DNA of 64,000 nt from Linnemannia elongata (GCA_036320915.1 JAXBDG010000014.1:62001-126000), one strand, 5' to 3'; counted from the first letter of the stretch, positions 1 to 12,478 are shown. Numbers and translations are program-made. The notes: generated by a model from the sequence alone, not told the origin.

Positions 1-53
1 TTTACAAAGGTCAAGCCCTCCCTCGGTCACTGCGTGCAACTCACCTCTTGCAG

Positions 54-3000
54 GATGACTTTGTTGAAGTTATTGAGGAAGGAGAGAGATGTGGGTTTTT
101 GTTGACGAGGGAACAGTCTGTTTGGGGGATCGATGCTGTCTGTTCCGAGATCTGTCGTCGAGGTAATCAAAAAATACAAGGCATAAACATGCCATGCTCA
201 CGCATCAAGTATAGTGACCGTCTTCGTCTCAAATGAAATCCTCGAATTGACAAACGAACCATCCCCTTTATTTCACCGTCCCTCTTGCTGCCCCAAACAG
301 ACCCATGCACGAGATCTAACTCAACTCCGGACGTCCATGGCCCATCACCCACCCCAAACCAAGTGTCAACCATCTTCCGAACCCTCTTCAAGTCCCAGTC
401 CGTCACGCGCCGTCCCGGTCGTCATGATTCCCTCTCGAGCAAAAGTCTTCCTTGGCATCCCTTGCCCCTTCTCGAACAGCTATCGTGCTCCTTCCACCAC
501 TCTGTCTCTGCAAGCGACACTTCACAGCAACCTACTGCAGATGCTGCTAGTGTCGATGCACCCAACAGGCAGCCTCGCTACCATTCGTCTTCTCCCAGCC
601 TCCGCCGGGATTGTCTCTCTCGCTCCTCGGAGTCCTCTGCCACAAATGATCAACGCATTCACAATACACTGGCTCTCCTGCTCACATCAGAGGAGCTCGC
701 TATCGCCTTAACTCCTCTGTCAATGCAGGTGTTGCTCGAACTGCTTGCCTTGATTGTATCCAAGGGTTCCGAGTCGTTCAGCCCTTCCTACAGCGACGAC
801 TTTGCGCTGTTCATTCAACCACATGGGAAATCCTATAAGGATCTCGTCAACCTCCTGCCCAAGCTCAGTCGGGAGCTCATGACCAAGGTTGTGGTTGCCG
901 CCAGGCACTGGGCTCGGTACGAGGATGTGGAGGTGGTAGGGAGGAGGAGACGTCGATACTCAATCGAAGATTGCTCGAGGGACGATCTTTCGTTGTCTGG
1001 ATTTGGGAGCCTCACTCCGCAAGAGTTGCCTCCCCTACCAGATCCGAATAGAGCCTGTCTACAGAACCTGGCGAGTGCGCTCTTCAGTAACAACCTCAGT
1101 AGTAGCATAGCGCAGCTCAGCGGCAACACGATCACTTCTCACGGAGCACCCCAAATCAAGTATATGAAGGATCATCGGATCCAACGATCCACAAAAGAGA
1201 CATTGCAGAGTGTCAGTTCGACCGCGGTCGAGATTGATGGCAAGGACGCGATGGAGGCACTCGAGAACTTGATGTTGCTGCATGAGAGTGTGGATCAACT
1301 CGAGTCTTGGAAAAAGTTTTCGGATGCACACGCTGCTCTGCCTTTGCCGCCATGGCGGAGTACTTCTGCCATGGTTGAGAAGATGGCGTTGGTTGGGCAA
1401 GAAAAGAAGACTAAGCTGCTTCGAAAAAGTTCTCGCGGTCACTCTGTCTGCAAGACCGGTCGCATCAAAGGCAGGTCAATCATTGTACATATATGCGGCA
1501 TGTTCAAGTCTTTTTTCAGAGGAGGTATATTTCTGCGAGCTGAAGATGTTTTGATGTACCTAACGTAATACCACTTACGTTACCTTTTATAGTGCGTAGC
1601 CAGGCTCAGCCTCAACCTCACGATGTGTCGGCTTTGATCCCTCCGGTGCCCAGCAGAAAAGCTTCTTTGTGCACGCTCGACAAGGGTCTCTGCACTCTTG
1701 CCAAGGATGGCATATCAGCTGATGATACGTACAACTACAAGACCTCCTACTGGCAGTTCAAACACCGCCAAGACCGCGCTCGCCAGGACTTCGCGCCAGG
1801 TCCTTACTCGCCGCATCGCCCCAATCCTATGGCCACTGCTACTGTGCCCCTTTTTGCAACTGCCCAACACTTGGACAAAGAGAGGGAAGCAATGAGCGTT
1901 GACGATGAGACTTGCCTCTCTGGTAGTCTCAACTCTGATAGTTTGATCGTTTCTTCAGACTCCATTGCACAATCATCTCAGAGGGATACCCAAGCAACAA
2001 CACCACAGCTCAAGCTGGCCGAGTTCTTTGCCCCACCTATGAAGGATCTTTACTCTGCCCCCATTGCTATGGATCTCAGCAAGCTTTCTTCCGGAGCCAG
2101 GTCGCCCGCGCTCGGTGGCAGTATTACGTGCGTTGCAGCTCCGAAAAGATATGTCACAGCAGCCATTGATACCTCTGCTATCAAAGCAGCTACCAAGAAG
2201 CGCCCCCCTCCATTTGCCTTTCCGTCGCCGCCCTCGTCTACTGTGCTCTCCAAATCTATGACAACCACATCTTTGTCTCCGAGGACGGCCGAGTCTTTCA
2301 TCACCAAAATCTCTACCCAGCCGCTCACCGAACAAGATGGAGAAGAGTGTCTGGTCACTGTCAAGAGGGGTTGGCGTATATATGAAAAGCCGTTCATGCA
2401 TTGGAAGCGCAAATCGACCTCTGCTGTCCCTGCTGCTGCGTCATCGTGCCCCGACACAAGTGCTCCTTCTGCCTCATCCTCGGTGAATCGGGCCAACCTC
2501 GCCCCTGCTACGCCAAGAACGTCGTCTCCGATTCCCATCAACACCGCTGTCACTTCCACGCACACTGCGGCGGGAACAGCAAGTACTTTTCCTGGGTCTA
2601 CGAATCCGTCGAAGCGACTAGGGCTGGGGTTCAGCATTCAGACTCAAAGTGAATCGAGTCACTCCAAGGCGTCAAGACCAAACCTCAACATCCTCATCAA
2701 GGAATCCACCAGCGCTGCTTCTTTACCGTCTTCGTCTTCCTTCACGAGTCAAGATGGTTCCTTGACGTCAACGTCATCCCCAGGTCTTGGCTGCTCAATC
2801 GAATCGATCCCATTCCCGGAAGATTACAAGTCCATGGTCCTGTCACCCTCTAGCTCTGCCTCGGCTCTGTGGGCAGCTCTCCCCTCTATCCCCACCCCAA
2901 CAGTTCCGAACGGGTCATCACCCAGGGTAGACAACTTTCGCATGGTCACTTCCATTTCGCCTTTACCATCGCCGTCTTTTAATTCTGCGGGAAGTCGCAG

Positions 3001-3751
3001 GAAACGGTTCCAGGAGAAGCTATTTGGGAAGAAGAGTAAGCTGCCCTTGGACGATACATGCTCTTTTTCCCACCATTGCCCTTCGTCGCCTTCGATACAC
3101 TCTAATAGGATGATTGTTCACCATGCCGGAGTCGCAGGCGCTCATGAAGTTGTTGGAGGAGTTGGAGCAAGCGGAGATGGAGTAGGAAGTGCGAGAGGAG
3201 GGAATGGGCCGGTACTAAAATCGTCCAGCTCGTTTGGATCGCTGAGAGAGAAGAAGTCATTCGGTCAACTCATTGTTCCTCTCGTTTTCGGTCCCTTGGA
3301 GCAACGAGGTATCCTCAAGACAAGGAGTCGCAGTAGCTCCTCTGCATCTGTTACAGCCGTTGGCACTGCTTGTACCATTCGCGGCCAGGATCCTGGTACT
3401 CCTCCTTCTTCGTATCCTTGTCACTTTTATGACACGCTGAATGATCACGACCACCACCACCACCATCATCATCCTCACCACCGCCATCATCACCAGCCAC
3501 CCTTTCATCGTGCTAATTCTCAGCCCATCTCTACTCCAGGTCTATCGTCATCTTCTTCATCTCCGAACTCGACTCCTAGACACATGGCAGCTGAACAACG
3601 CCACCATAACAAAATGCCCATTGGGTCTATTCCCAGTGATGTCGCAAGAGCAAGCGGCAGTCGAGACGACAAAGAAGCAAATGCGCAGATCTGGAAGGTG
3701 ATTGACGAATGGGGCGCATGGATGGATGCACACTCCTCCTCATTTAAATAG
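54..3751 (+). CDS. Large disordered protein, 5'-partial, unknown function
   Basis: Three exons join in frame: 54-162 (after an acceptor TTGCAG), 301-1524 and 1593-3751. The second intron (1525-1592) has GTATAT, a CTAAC branch point and TTATAG. The first intron (163-300) is weaker but restores the frame exactly. No suitable start codon lies in frame, so the N-terminus is probably upstream of the window. About 1,160 residues are visible. A helical, folded-looking stretch is encoded around 680-960 (LLTSEELAIALTPLS to HWARYEDVEVV). The rest is Ser/Pro/Thr-rich and low in complexity, with a His-rich tract near 3450-3500 and a WRIYEKPF-type patch near 2370-2400. I do not recognise the family. A regulatory or cytoskeletal adaptor is possible, but nothing in the sequence proves it. 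The open frame and exon 3 are convincing; the first exon is less certain. Confidence 0.6.
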
Positions 3752-6700
3752 ATAGCATACGAAAAAAAGAGTACGAATAAAAAAAGCACATGAAAAAATA
3801 AACAACGCGTGTTGCCTTTTCCTAGTTTGGATAAACAGTTCACCTCAACCTTTGACGCGTTTCCCCACCACTTTAGAGGAATCAACTAGCTCTTATCCAA
3901 ACAGCCATTCCCATAAATGCTTGTGCCCTTTCTCTCTAGGATGTTGTTCCTCCTATCCCCCCGCACTTTTTTACTCCACTTTTTTTGCGATCCCAAACAA
4001 ACAGCTCCAACAGCTGTTTGTTTGTTTATATTGTTTGCCCTGCATGCATTGTTTGTTGTCGAGACAGCACCTTCCTCTACAACCCTTGAACACAAAAACA
4101 AAATAATTTTGTCAAAGGTCGCAAGAACAGCTCTCTCACGCTCGACTATTTCGTTCTCCCGCTACAACCTCCACACGACCTAGTGCTACTTTTCTGGTCT
4201 GAAGTAAACAAAGTAGGGTAGACAAGAGAAAGAAATTTTATCGTTGGTCGTTGGCAGTGCTATCGCTCTTTGTAATCCCTATTCGATCGAGGAAGGACGC
4301 AAAAACTCAAAAAAAGGGCGAATGGAAAAATCAAAGAGGATGGATACCTTTGCCATGGTACCTGTATACCTCTTCCGTGAATATTCCCACTAGGTGTGGT
4401 TCTCATGAACGAAATTTCACGCCGAGACTAAAAAACGAGGCTTTGTCAATTAGGCGTGTTTAGTAGTGCAGTTTCTTTGATTTAGTTTATCTCCATACAT
4501 TGAAAAGGCCGAGAACAAAAAAGTATTCCTTACGCCATCATTCTTTTTACTTCTTCTGTCTTTGCCTTGACCTCGCCTTTCCTGAGAGCAACAAGCTGTA
4601 CATGCGTCTAGACCTTCATGATGACTACAAAACAAAATGTTCTTGTCTTCTAAACCCAGACTGGGCGTAGACTTTGCAGTGACATAGTTCACCCTCTTTT
4701 TTGGTACATGATCGGGGCGGAGCGAGAGTCTCTCTTGCATGTCCATCCTTGCATGCGGTTGCTCTTGTGCATGTGTTTGTCTCTCTTCAGCCCCTCTTTC
4801 TCTCTCTCTCACTTTTTCGCAGCGCAGAAAAGAAAAAATGTACCATTAAACGAGTACTTCCACTGCCAGAAGCAAAGCTAAAGGAAAGGACGCTAGTCGA
4901 TTTTCAATTGGACCCTTTTTTCAGTTCGGACTTTTCGGTACCTTGTTCTTCCCCATTCTGGCTCTGGACATTTTTTTTTTGACTTTGTTTGAACTCCTTT
5001 CGGTGAGAGCGCAAAAAACACGTTTCTGTTTGGAGAAAGATGACATGAGCAAGGGAAAGTGAGGCATGTTTCTCTTGTATTTTATGTAGTGGCTTCGAGT
5101 AACGAGACTGTGTACATTGAAACGTATGTGTGAGTGCGCATATAGGTTGCTAGTTCAGGTCTAACCGGAAACCTCACAGTAAAGGAACACTCCGACACAA
5201 ACCCTACCTGGAGGCCAGGCATCAACGTTATTGAAAGAAAAAGAAAAATAAAATGGCGAGTTGCGTACAATCGATGCTGGCAATGGTGTTACAATCGATG
5301 CGCAAAGAGGGGAATCTTAAAGCAAATTCTTTTTTTCAGAAAAGTCTTCTAGATTCTTGGATTGCAAATGCAAAAGGATGAATGGATCTGGATCTGACCC
5401 CTATGCGAGTGAGCATCAGCCAAAATGGCACTCCTTCGTCTTCTTACTGGTTTTTTTCCTTCCGTTTCTCATTCGGACACGACCTTTTGCGCTATTCCTT
5501 TGGTCAGTTCGTTTCTTTTTCGACTTTATGGTTTGGGCATGCCTGCATGTTTGTTTGTTTTGGTTTACTTTGTTTGTTTCGTTGATTGTCAAAGGGGGGG
5601 TGTGTGAATGTGTGGGTGGGATGGATGATGATGCGGCAGAGCAGAGTCCCGATTGGCGGACTACAAAATGCGTCCCCGCACTCGCTCAGCCAATCATCTC
5701 TCAGGGTCACTACGCACTGTCAGCAAAGGCTACTTCTCTCGTGTGTTTTCAGGAACAAGCTCTGTCTGTTGGAGCGAATCAGACAGCGTCTTCCACCCGG
5801 GCTACATCCCGACTCTGCCCTAGCTTCCTTTCTAGACAAGGAGGGAGGGAAGGGGTGCTAGCGCATGTTGTTGATGAGTGAGAGACACAGGGCAGAGATG
5901 CTAGGGAGAGGAGTCTAACAGGCATGCATGTCATTAATGAAGACGAATGGAGGTAGGAAGGGAAAATAGATGCCCATTCATCTCATGGAAAAACAAACAA
6001 CAAGGGGATAGGAAAACGTAAACAAATCGAAAACAAGGAAGAAAAAGGGCTAATGACATGGGAGAATGGGTTAGGCAATTCGTTGAATGCCCTTGATGAC
6101 ATGGAGACGCGAACAACTTTTTTCATGGCCGTCCTCAATTGCCAGCTGTAAAGAAGAAATGAAAAACGGAAAGGGTATTCATGTCGATGAAAGTAACATT
6201 CTCAGTCCGGGATACTTTTCCTTGTGTATGTCAGTTGCACTTTGCCTTTTTTTTTTTTTTTTTTTCTTTCGATCGGTTGTCGTTCACAAATAACCGACAC
6301 TAGTATGCTTCCCTCAAAGTACTTAGTCTATCTCCGAATTCTCTGTTGTCCGTGGATACATTATGCCGTATACCCCCCTTTTTTTCTTCATTCCTTCCGA
6401 CTGCCCGCCTTCCTGTTTTTCTCTGTCGTTGCCATGGTGGACGCGACTGGAGCATCGTTTCTAGTTGTTTGTGCTGACTTGGATGTTTCTACTTACCTTC
6501 TTGCTACTCGCCCATCCTTTTTTTCTTACTCTGTAGATGCATTCGTCCTTCTTTCGCCCTGCTTCCGAATCCTGTCCTTGACAGGTGTGCAGGCTCTGTG
6601 CCTTGTGATAGGCAAACAGGCCGCAACCTTGCTTTGTGCTCTCAATTTTCCCTTTTGTCGTCCTTCCCTTCCCTCCTTTCTCTTCCCTTCGACCTCAAAA

Positions 6701-7640
6701 CCTTGTTCAAAATATTAAGAGCCTTCCATGTTTGTTTGCTTGTTCCCTCTCCTTCCCTATTCCCTCTTCCTCTGTCTCGCACCCGCACACACGAACACAC
6801 ACCTCCCTTTCTGTCTGCTTTCCCTTCAATTTATGTAATCCAGAAAGGGTCAATGTACTCTATCCTCATCTAACTGTAGTCTATTGCAATACACTAAATC
6901 ATCCATTAGACCTCTCATCCACCGTCCTTCTCGGTCCTTTTGCTATTGATGCCCTTACTTTCCTTTGGGGCTCGTGTCACATATCCATCCTGCCCTCTCT
7001 CTGCCCGCCTTTTTATTTCCATGCAAAAGTGTTCCAACGAATGGCATATGTTTCCACCTTTTCTTTTCCTTATCAGTCCTTCCTTCCTCTCTGCCTCTCT
7101 GTCTCTCTCACGCCTCCCCTCTCTCCTTCGTTGGTTGGATGACAGGAGGGCGCAATCATACCATCGTGTTTGTCTACGTGCCTCCTCAGCTGGCCAGTAG
7201 TTCACCCGTCTCTCTCCTCCTCCCCTCTACCCCTATCTTCATGGGAACCTTCCCTTCCCTACTCTAACTTTTGTTTATTTACCCTCTCTTTCCTTCCCCT
7301 TTGATGCCATTAGGCGCTTTGGACCCATCTCTCATTTTCCACTCCAATCAATTTCACTCACTCTATTTCATTCTCACTCTCTCCTTTTTTTTTCTACAGG
7401 CATGTAAACAACAAATAACAAAAAATGCGCCGAATAATGACCAACAGACGCCCTGCACACCCTCGATCTCCATTCTCAGGGGTCAATGACATACTCTTCG
7501 CACCTCCAATCAAAACTCAATTTACCCATTCGCCTGCTTGTTGTCTGTTTCGTTTTGGCACTCGATCAGATTGATATTCCACCGAATAGGTATGTATGTG
7601 TATGTGCAAGGAAGTGTGAGTGGTGAATGTGTGGTTGCGA

Positions 7641-7688
<48 letters not shown>

Positions 7689-7905
7689 GATCGTCTAAAG
7701 GGTCCTCTCTCTATTACCCCATTCTATTGTACTTCCCCTGAATTGAATGTATTCCGCACATGTTTAGTATTTTAATTCGTTTCACCGCCAAAAAGAATAC
7801 ATACTCCATAATCCATCACACCCCCTTCCTACGCCATGCAAGATCATTCGGTTCTTCTTCCCCTTCTAAACCCTCCCCTGCACCGATCATCTTTCTTTTC
7901 TCCAC
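3752..7905. other. Intergenic, no recognisable gene
   Basis: About 4.1 kb with only short, non-overlapping open frames whose translations are low-complexity and rich in Ser, Leu, Phe and Pro. The plus strand becomes strongly pyrimidine-rich from about 6200 toward the RNase T2 promoter. It contains a T-run near 6247-6265 and a GT dinucleotide array at 7645-7684. I see no RNA gene and no transposon ends. Confidence 0.6.
7645..7684. repeat. (GT)20 microsatellite
   Basis: Uninterrupted GT dinucleotides for 40 bases, preceded by degenerate GT-rich sequence. It lies about 350 bases upstream of the first RNase T2 gene. Such arrays are length-polymorphic and could serve as a strain marker. Confidence 0.95.
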
Positions 7906-7917
7906 TAGTATAAGTAC
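7906..7917 (+). promoter_or_regulatory. Conserved TATA-type core promoter, RNase T2 copy 1
   Basis: TAGTATAAGTAC lies 126 bases before the ATG at 8032. The identical 12-mer lies 135 bases before the ATG of the second RNase T2 gene, and both are followed by a pyrimidine tract with TTTTTGTCTTGTC. Shared position and sequence in two paralogues support a functional core promoter. Confidence 0.6.
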
Positions 7918-8031
7918 TGAACCCCATTCCCCCCTTTTTTTGTCTTGTCTTGTTCTCCACTCTGCCTTTCTCAGTCTCCATCCCTCCCATCCTTCTCTCT
8001 TCCAACTCTATACCCACTCTCACCTTCCACA

Positions 8032-9087
8032 ATGAAGTTCTTGACCATCGCTGCCTCCTTGGCTGTTGCCGCCCTCTCTACCGTCTCGGCCCTCCCTGTC
8101 AACATGAGCGCCTTCCAGCCTCGCGCCCTGACGTGCCCCGCTGACGTCCTCTCCTGCACCTCTGCCTCCGCAGGCCTCGATGGCTGCTGTGTCCCCTCCA
8201 TGGGCCTGATTCTCCTCGTCCAGCAGTGGTACAACGGTCTCGGCCCCGCCAACGAGTTCACCATGCACGGTCTCTGGCCTGACACCTGCTCTGGAGGCCA
8301 GGGTCCCACCAACGGATGCGACGCCGCTCGTGTCTACACTGATATCGAGACCCGTCTCCAGAACTACCCCGGCACCCCTGCCGGATTCCTCGACGAGATG
8401 AACACCTACTGGAGCTCGTACAAGGGCGACAACAATGCCTTCTGGGCTCACGAGTGGAGCAAGCACGGAACCTGTGTCTCGACCTTGGCGCCCTCGTGCT
8501 CGTCCAACTATGTCCAGGACCAGGATGTCTACACCTACTTCAGCACCGCCCTTGCCCTTCGCAAGCAGTACAACCTCTACAATGTCCTCGCCGGTGCTGG
8601 TATCACCCCTGGATCGACCCCTGATGTTGATGACATGCACAGTGCTATTAAGGCTGCCTACGGTGTTGATGCCCAGATCAACTGTGCCTCCGGAGTCTTG
8701 AGCGAGATCTGGTTGTTCTACAAGGTCAACTCTGCCGGAACCTACACCCCCGTCGAGGCCCTTACCAGCGGATCATGCAGTGGAGCTATCTCTTACCCCG
8801 TCAAGTCCGGCTCCGTCACCCCTACCTCCTCGGTCAAGCCCACTTCGACCACCACCAAAGCCTCGACCACTACCACCACCCGCACTACGACCGCCACCGC
8901 CACCCCTACCGGCCTCCCTGAGGGTCGCCAGTATGGCTCCTGCAGCACTAACGGCGCCACCGTCTGTGTCAAGAACGGCTCCTCGAACCAGTACTCTAAA
9001 TGCAACTCTGGCACTTGGATCCTCAACCAGTGCAAGTCCGGTCTTGTCTGCTACAGCGATACCGTCACCTCCACCCACTGCGCTTAA
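8032..9087 (+). CDS. Secreted RNase T2 with C-terminal carbohydrate-binding-like module
   Basis: A 351-residue intronless gene. The start is the ATG preceded by CCACA; longer in-frame starts would add a non-signal leader. Residues 1-20 form a signal peptide. The RNase T2 domain has both active-site boxes: HGLWP (His79) and [12 protein letters not shown] (Glu141, Lys144, His145), matching the His-Glu-His set of Rhizopus RNase Rh. The enzyme should cleave single-stranded RNA through 2',3'-cyclic phosphates, outside the cell or in the vacuole. After about residue 260 come a Thr/Ser-rich linker and a Cys-rich tail of about 55 residues (C..NGATVCV...C..GTW...C..GLVCY), which resembles a CBM19-type chitin-binding module. 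The link to chitin is inference. A paralogue lacking this tail lies at 16779. Codon use is strongly C-ending, which fits high expression. Confidence 0.95.
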   Translation: MKFLTIAASLAVAALSTVSALPVNMSAFQPRALTCPADVLSCTSASAGLDGCCVPSMGLILLVQQWYNGLGPANEFTMHGLWPDTCSGGQGPTNGCDAARVYTDIETRLQNYPGTPAGFLDEMNTYWSSYKGDNNAFWAHEWSKHGTCVSTLAPSCSSNYVQDQDVYTYFSTALALRKQYNLYNVLAGAGITPGSTPDVDDMHSAIKAAYGVDAQINCASGVLSEIWLFYKVNSAGTYTPVEALTSGSCSGAISYPVKSGSVTPTSSVKPTSTTTKASTTTTTRTTTATATPTGLPEGRQYGSCSTNGATVCVKNGSSNQYSKCNSGTWILNQCKSGLVCYSDTVTSTHCA

Positions 9088-9734
9088 ATACGCGTAGTAG
9101 GATAGTGTGGTTTCTTTTTTGTATATTCTCTTCGATGTTTAGACAGAATCTCATACCATCTACCCCCTTTCCTGCTGTGCGGGGAGGATGTAGTTCATTT
9201 TTATGTATATAATACACCCATATTTCTTTGTTATGTGACATGGTCATGAATGATGGAGTTGTTCGTATTCTTGTCTTGCTCCACTATTCAGAAAATGTGT
9301 ATGCTGTGTGAGAGATGTATCATCTTTCTCAGGAACAAGAAACATTGAAAACGATTGGTAGCGAACCAGTTGCCTGCTCTTCAAGACTTCAATTGATTCC
9401 TTCCTATGTCACTTCCATATTTCTTTGCTGTGCAACCTCCCACACCTCCTTTTATTGTCTTTCAACCGTTTTTCTCGTTGCTTTTTCACCGCTCCCACAC
9501 CTTCTCCTCCCTGTGCTCTCCTTTATTTCTGCCACCATCTCCACGCCTTCGTCGCCTTAGTCACCAATCTTAAGCCCTGTTTATCCCTTCTTGCCTTTTC
9601 CTTAAACCCCACACCTTTTTTAGTCCTTTCTCTTTTTATTCTTTCACTCCTTGCCTTTCCTACATCTCATACCTCTTCCACAACCCTGACTTTCTTCATA
9701 ATTCTCGCCTTTCCAATTACCCTTCTTTCCATCA
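9088..9734. other. Intergenic, 3' flank of RNase and 5' flank of Crinkler relic
   Basis: AT-rich RNase 3' flank to about 9300, then a pyrimidine-rich stretch (9420-9734). The latter resembles the region upstream of the intact Crinkler gene on the minus strand (28941-29270), including the shared lead into ATGCTTCACAGCTCC. It is probably the old promoter of the pseudogene. No separate gene is seen. Confidence 0.5.
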
Positions 9735-10405
9735 ATGCTTCACAGCTCCCTGACCGATGGCCGCCTGAGCTTGTTCTGCCTCGTTGATGGCGAGACCACA
9801 TCCAACGCGCTTTCAGTTGAGGTTACAGCTACAAACACCGTCGATGACCTCAAAGGCGCGATTAAAGTCAAGATGACATCCAAGTTTGAGGACATTGTAC
9901 GAATTGTTGAATCTCAATTCCTATATAAAGGCGCTCGAAGGAGAACGCGTAAAGTTCGTGCTCCTAGCGCGATTGCCTTTTTCTGTATCTTTTGTTCAAC
10001 AAGAACGCTTATCTCGGGATCAAAGCAAATTCTTTCTGTAAGAATGATAGTTATCGGAGGTGCTATGATCATTCCGAGGCTGGTCTACAAGCCCTTGGGG
10101 GTGTATGACTATACCACAATCCAGGCCATGCTCGGTGAAGTCCAGACCAAGCTACACTCGCTTCTTGTCCCTAAGCGACGTGGACTGGTGCTTGCTCTGT
10201 CTGGGTGAAGTCCAGGTTGCAAATGACTGGCATTTTGTCAGGCAAGCTCATCTCGCCAACAGTGTTGGTCAGGAATCAAAAAGTACTCCTGGATGACAAG
10301 GACCAGATATAGTCCAAACACGGCCGCGACTTCTTCGCGCCTTTGTCAATATCGCTGAGTGATTTCAGGCAACCTTAGTGATCCTTGTTCCAGCTACGGT
10401 GAACA
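9735..10405 (+). pseudogene. Crinkler (CRN)-type effector pseudogene
   Basis: This is a broken relative of the Crinkler gene at 27152-28940. The first ~47 codons retain the ubiquitin-like CRN header (LFCLVDGE, then TVDDLKGAIK). After KMTSKFE a deletion removes the rest of the header and the whole P-loop region. Near 9940 similarity resumes at the segment corresponding to GERVEVEFLARL of the intact copy, but in shifted frames. It continues through the Walker-B region (RRGLVLAL, then EVQVA in another frame) and an FFAPLSISLS block to about 10405. Several frameshifts and stops (for example near 10207 and 10310) make it non-functional. It lies just outside the left arm of the large inverted repeat, on the same strand as the RTA1 gene. 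Confidence 0.8.
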
Positions 10406-10881
10406 GGTAGTGCTCGGAAGAATGTGTATAGGTGATTTTATAGGTTTATTCTGCGAAAGAGAGAGAGAGAGAGAAAGACATAATGTGCAGAAGAACAGTG
10501 GACAAGGAACAGATGGAAATTGACTTGTTGCAGATTGAAGTACAAGAGGGGACAGGTGGTCTATTTGTGGTAGGAAGCGGGTGAACAGAAAGGGATTGAG
10601 ACGTGGCCCTTCAACGTTGGACGAGGAACCGGAAAGTAGAAAGCCAAATGGCAAACGAATGGCAAAAGCAAATGAGCGATGAGAAAAAGAACAATTAAGA
10701 AAAATGGTGAGGCACTATACGGAATGGTTCTGAGCAAGTCTTTAGATGTACTGACATAACCAGGGGACAGAAGGATGGAAGTACAGTAAAACCAGAAGGT
10801 GCACCTAGAACTGAGCCGTGTCGAGATGGAGAGTCCAAGATGGTGTAGATCACGTGATGGACGACCAAATCCGAGACGTGT
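10406..10881. other. Intergenic, nothing recognised
   Basis: About 480 bases between the Crinkler relic and the retrotransposon. It contains a short GA-rich simple repeat (about 10457-10475) and no coherent coding signal on either strand. Confidence 0.5.
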
Positions 10882-10897
10882 TCAAGGAAGCAACGAC
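10882..10897 (+). repeat. Target-site duplication, left copy
   Basis: TCAAGGAAGCAACGAC occurs here and again at 11718-11733, immediately after the poly(A) tail of the truncated non-LTR element. The perfect 16-base direct repeat defines the insertion boundaries. Confidence 0.9.
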
Positions 10898-11717
10898 ACT
10901 GCCCCCTTCTTTTGACGTTCCAAAAAAAAAAAAAAAAAAAAAAAAAAAACGACACTGCCCCCTTCTGGTCATCCTTCTGGAAGAACCAGATCCCGCACAA
11001 CGCACGCAATGTCTGGTGGCGGCTCTTGATCAACAAACTTCCCTCTGGTCTTCACCTTCACTCCATCATTCCTGATATGGTCGAACCCCTTTGCCGTGTC
11101 TGTGGAACGAGTCTAGAGACAAGCCAACACCTCCTTTTCAGCTGCCCCAAAAAGCTGGAAGTGTGGCAAGGCGCACTGTCGAAGTATGTGGAGGAACGAG
11201 CCTGGACCGCGGACTTCATCTGCAGCCTCTTCTTCCCCGACCCGGACCCTGTCAAGCCCCTTTATGACATCCCCATCTTCATCTTGATCGGCACCATCCT
11301 TGCCTCCGTCTGGAGGTACCACCATGCCTTTGTCCGCGAGGATCAAGCCTTTGAACCTCGCATGGTCCTTGCCGCGGTGGATTTGGCCATCACCCAAATT
11401 CGCGCTCAGTTGGCTGAGAAGAAGCGCCAGAACGAGGAGCGTGAACCTCCTCCCCCAGTCGACCACCCCCCTGTCAACAACAACTTCCCCACCTAACCTG
11501 TATTTTATTTCTTCTCTTTTGTACTTATTTTGCCTGGTCTTTCCTGTTTTCTCTGTTAACTGTTTTTTCCCAGTTTAGATGTAACCTTTGTACTTTTTTA
11601 GAAAGTATTTATTTTTATATCTTTTGAATGGCGGTGACTCCTGTAGGTGAGGAGTATTAGTTTACTGCACGCACTTCCACGACGCAATAAATTTCTTACA
11701 AACAAAAAAAAAAAAAA
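10898..11717 (+). mobile_element. 5'-truncated non-LTR (LINE-like) retrotransposon
   Basis: About 820 bases bounded by a 16-base target-site duplication and ending in an A-rich tail (about 11704-11717). It encodes only the C-terminal end of a reverse-transcriptase ORF2, in frame from about 10950 to 11496: WKNQIPHNARNVWWRLL, then CRVCG and HLLFSCP, which fits the zf-RVT zinc-binding motif at the end of LINE ORF2 proteins. After the stop follow about 200 bases of 3' UTR and the tail. The RT core and endonuclease are absent, so the copy is dead. Its 5' end is interrupted by a second minute poly(A) insertion (10910-10949). Confidence 0.85.
10911..10949 (+). mobile_element. Nested ultra-short poly(A) retro-insertion
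   Basis: TTTGACGTTCC followed by 28 A residues interrupts the 5' end of the LINE fragment. The element sequence CGACACTGCCCCCTTCT is present on both sides (10894-10910 and 10950-10966), as expected of a ~17-base target-site duplication. The insert is only 11 unique bases plus poly(A), which would be an extremely 5'-truncated copy of another retroelement or mRNA. Template switching during a single insertion is the alternative. Confidence 0.6.
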
Positions 11718-11733
11718 TCAAGGAAGCAACGAC
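11718..11733 (+). repeat. Target-site duplication, right copy
   Basis: Second copy of TCAAGGAAGCAACGAC, directly after the poly(A) tail of the LINE fragment. Confidence 0.9.
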
Positions 11734-12478
11734 AAAAGTGATTCCTGTTTAAACCTTGCTTCTTGGGGCGAACACCACATCTGGTAGGCTGGGGAAAGAC
11801 GTGCCAACAGCACTCTCATTGCACGATCCCTGCCGCGTGTACTCGGCCATTGGTAAGCCCATCAGTTTTCTAAGGATAACGGACTTCCTCCCAGCTCGAT
11901 GGAGATGCACTTAGATCTGGTCGACCTATCAGGGCTGTGGTATTCCATCTGCCAAGCACACGCAAGCTTGCATTCTCTTTTTATAGAAATTGATTCAGCA
12001 CAATTGCATGTCTTTCAAGCTACGTGTAACCTTGACCCAAATTATACGTGGCAAAAGATGAGAGAGATGGGAGGAGACCTGAGCTGCCCTGGGGGGGGGG
12101 TGAATGGACAATAAGAAAAGTTCATTCTTGTCTATAGTCGCAATCATCAAATCAATTAACATAGGGACGGTAAGAAACTTGGTTTATGGAGGATGGTCGT
12201 TGGGGTTATCATGGCATGTTCATGCTTTATATCATGTCCGTGCGGATCGCCCTGACATGCTTGTTGGACATAACCTTTTTTCACTAGGCTGAAATCTTTA
12301 ACAAACGAAAAGATTTTACTCGTTTGGTCAGTCTAACCAACTCTGGACTGACCATGGGTCGCATGTTTCCACGAGCACAGCCACGCTGTTTCTCAAATTG
12401 AGTCCATGAAGGTTTTGGTAATACTGCTACCCATCGGTAACCATCTCATAACCTATCTTTAGTTCTTACATCTTACAA

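Noticed and set aside
6224..7267. Several 90-170-codon plus-strand frames
   Set aside because: Overlapping Ser/Leu/Phe/Pro translations of a polypyrimidine spacer. All three frames look alike.
8020..8640. 206-codon frame antisense to RNase T2
   Set aside because: It exists because the sense gene uses C-ending codons. The translation is Gly/Val/Arg-rich, and the second RNase gene has a similar antisense shadow at 16953-17558.
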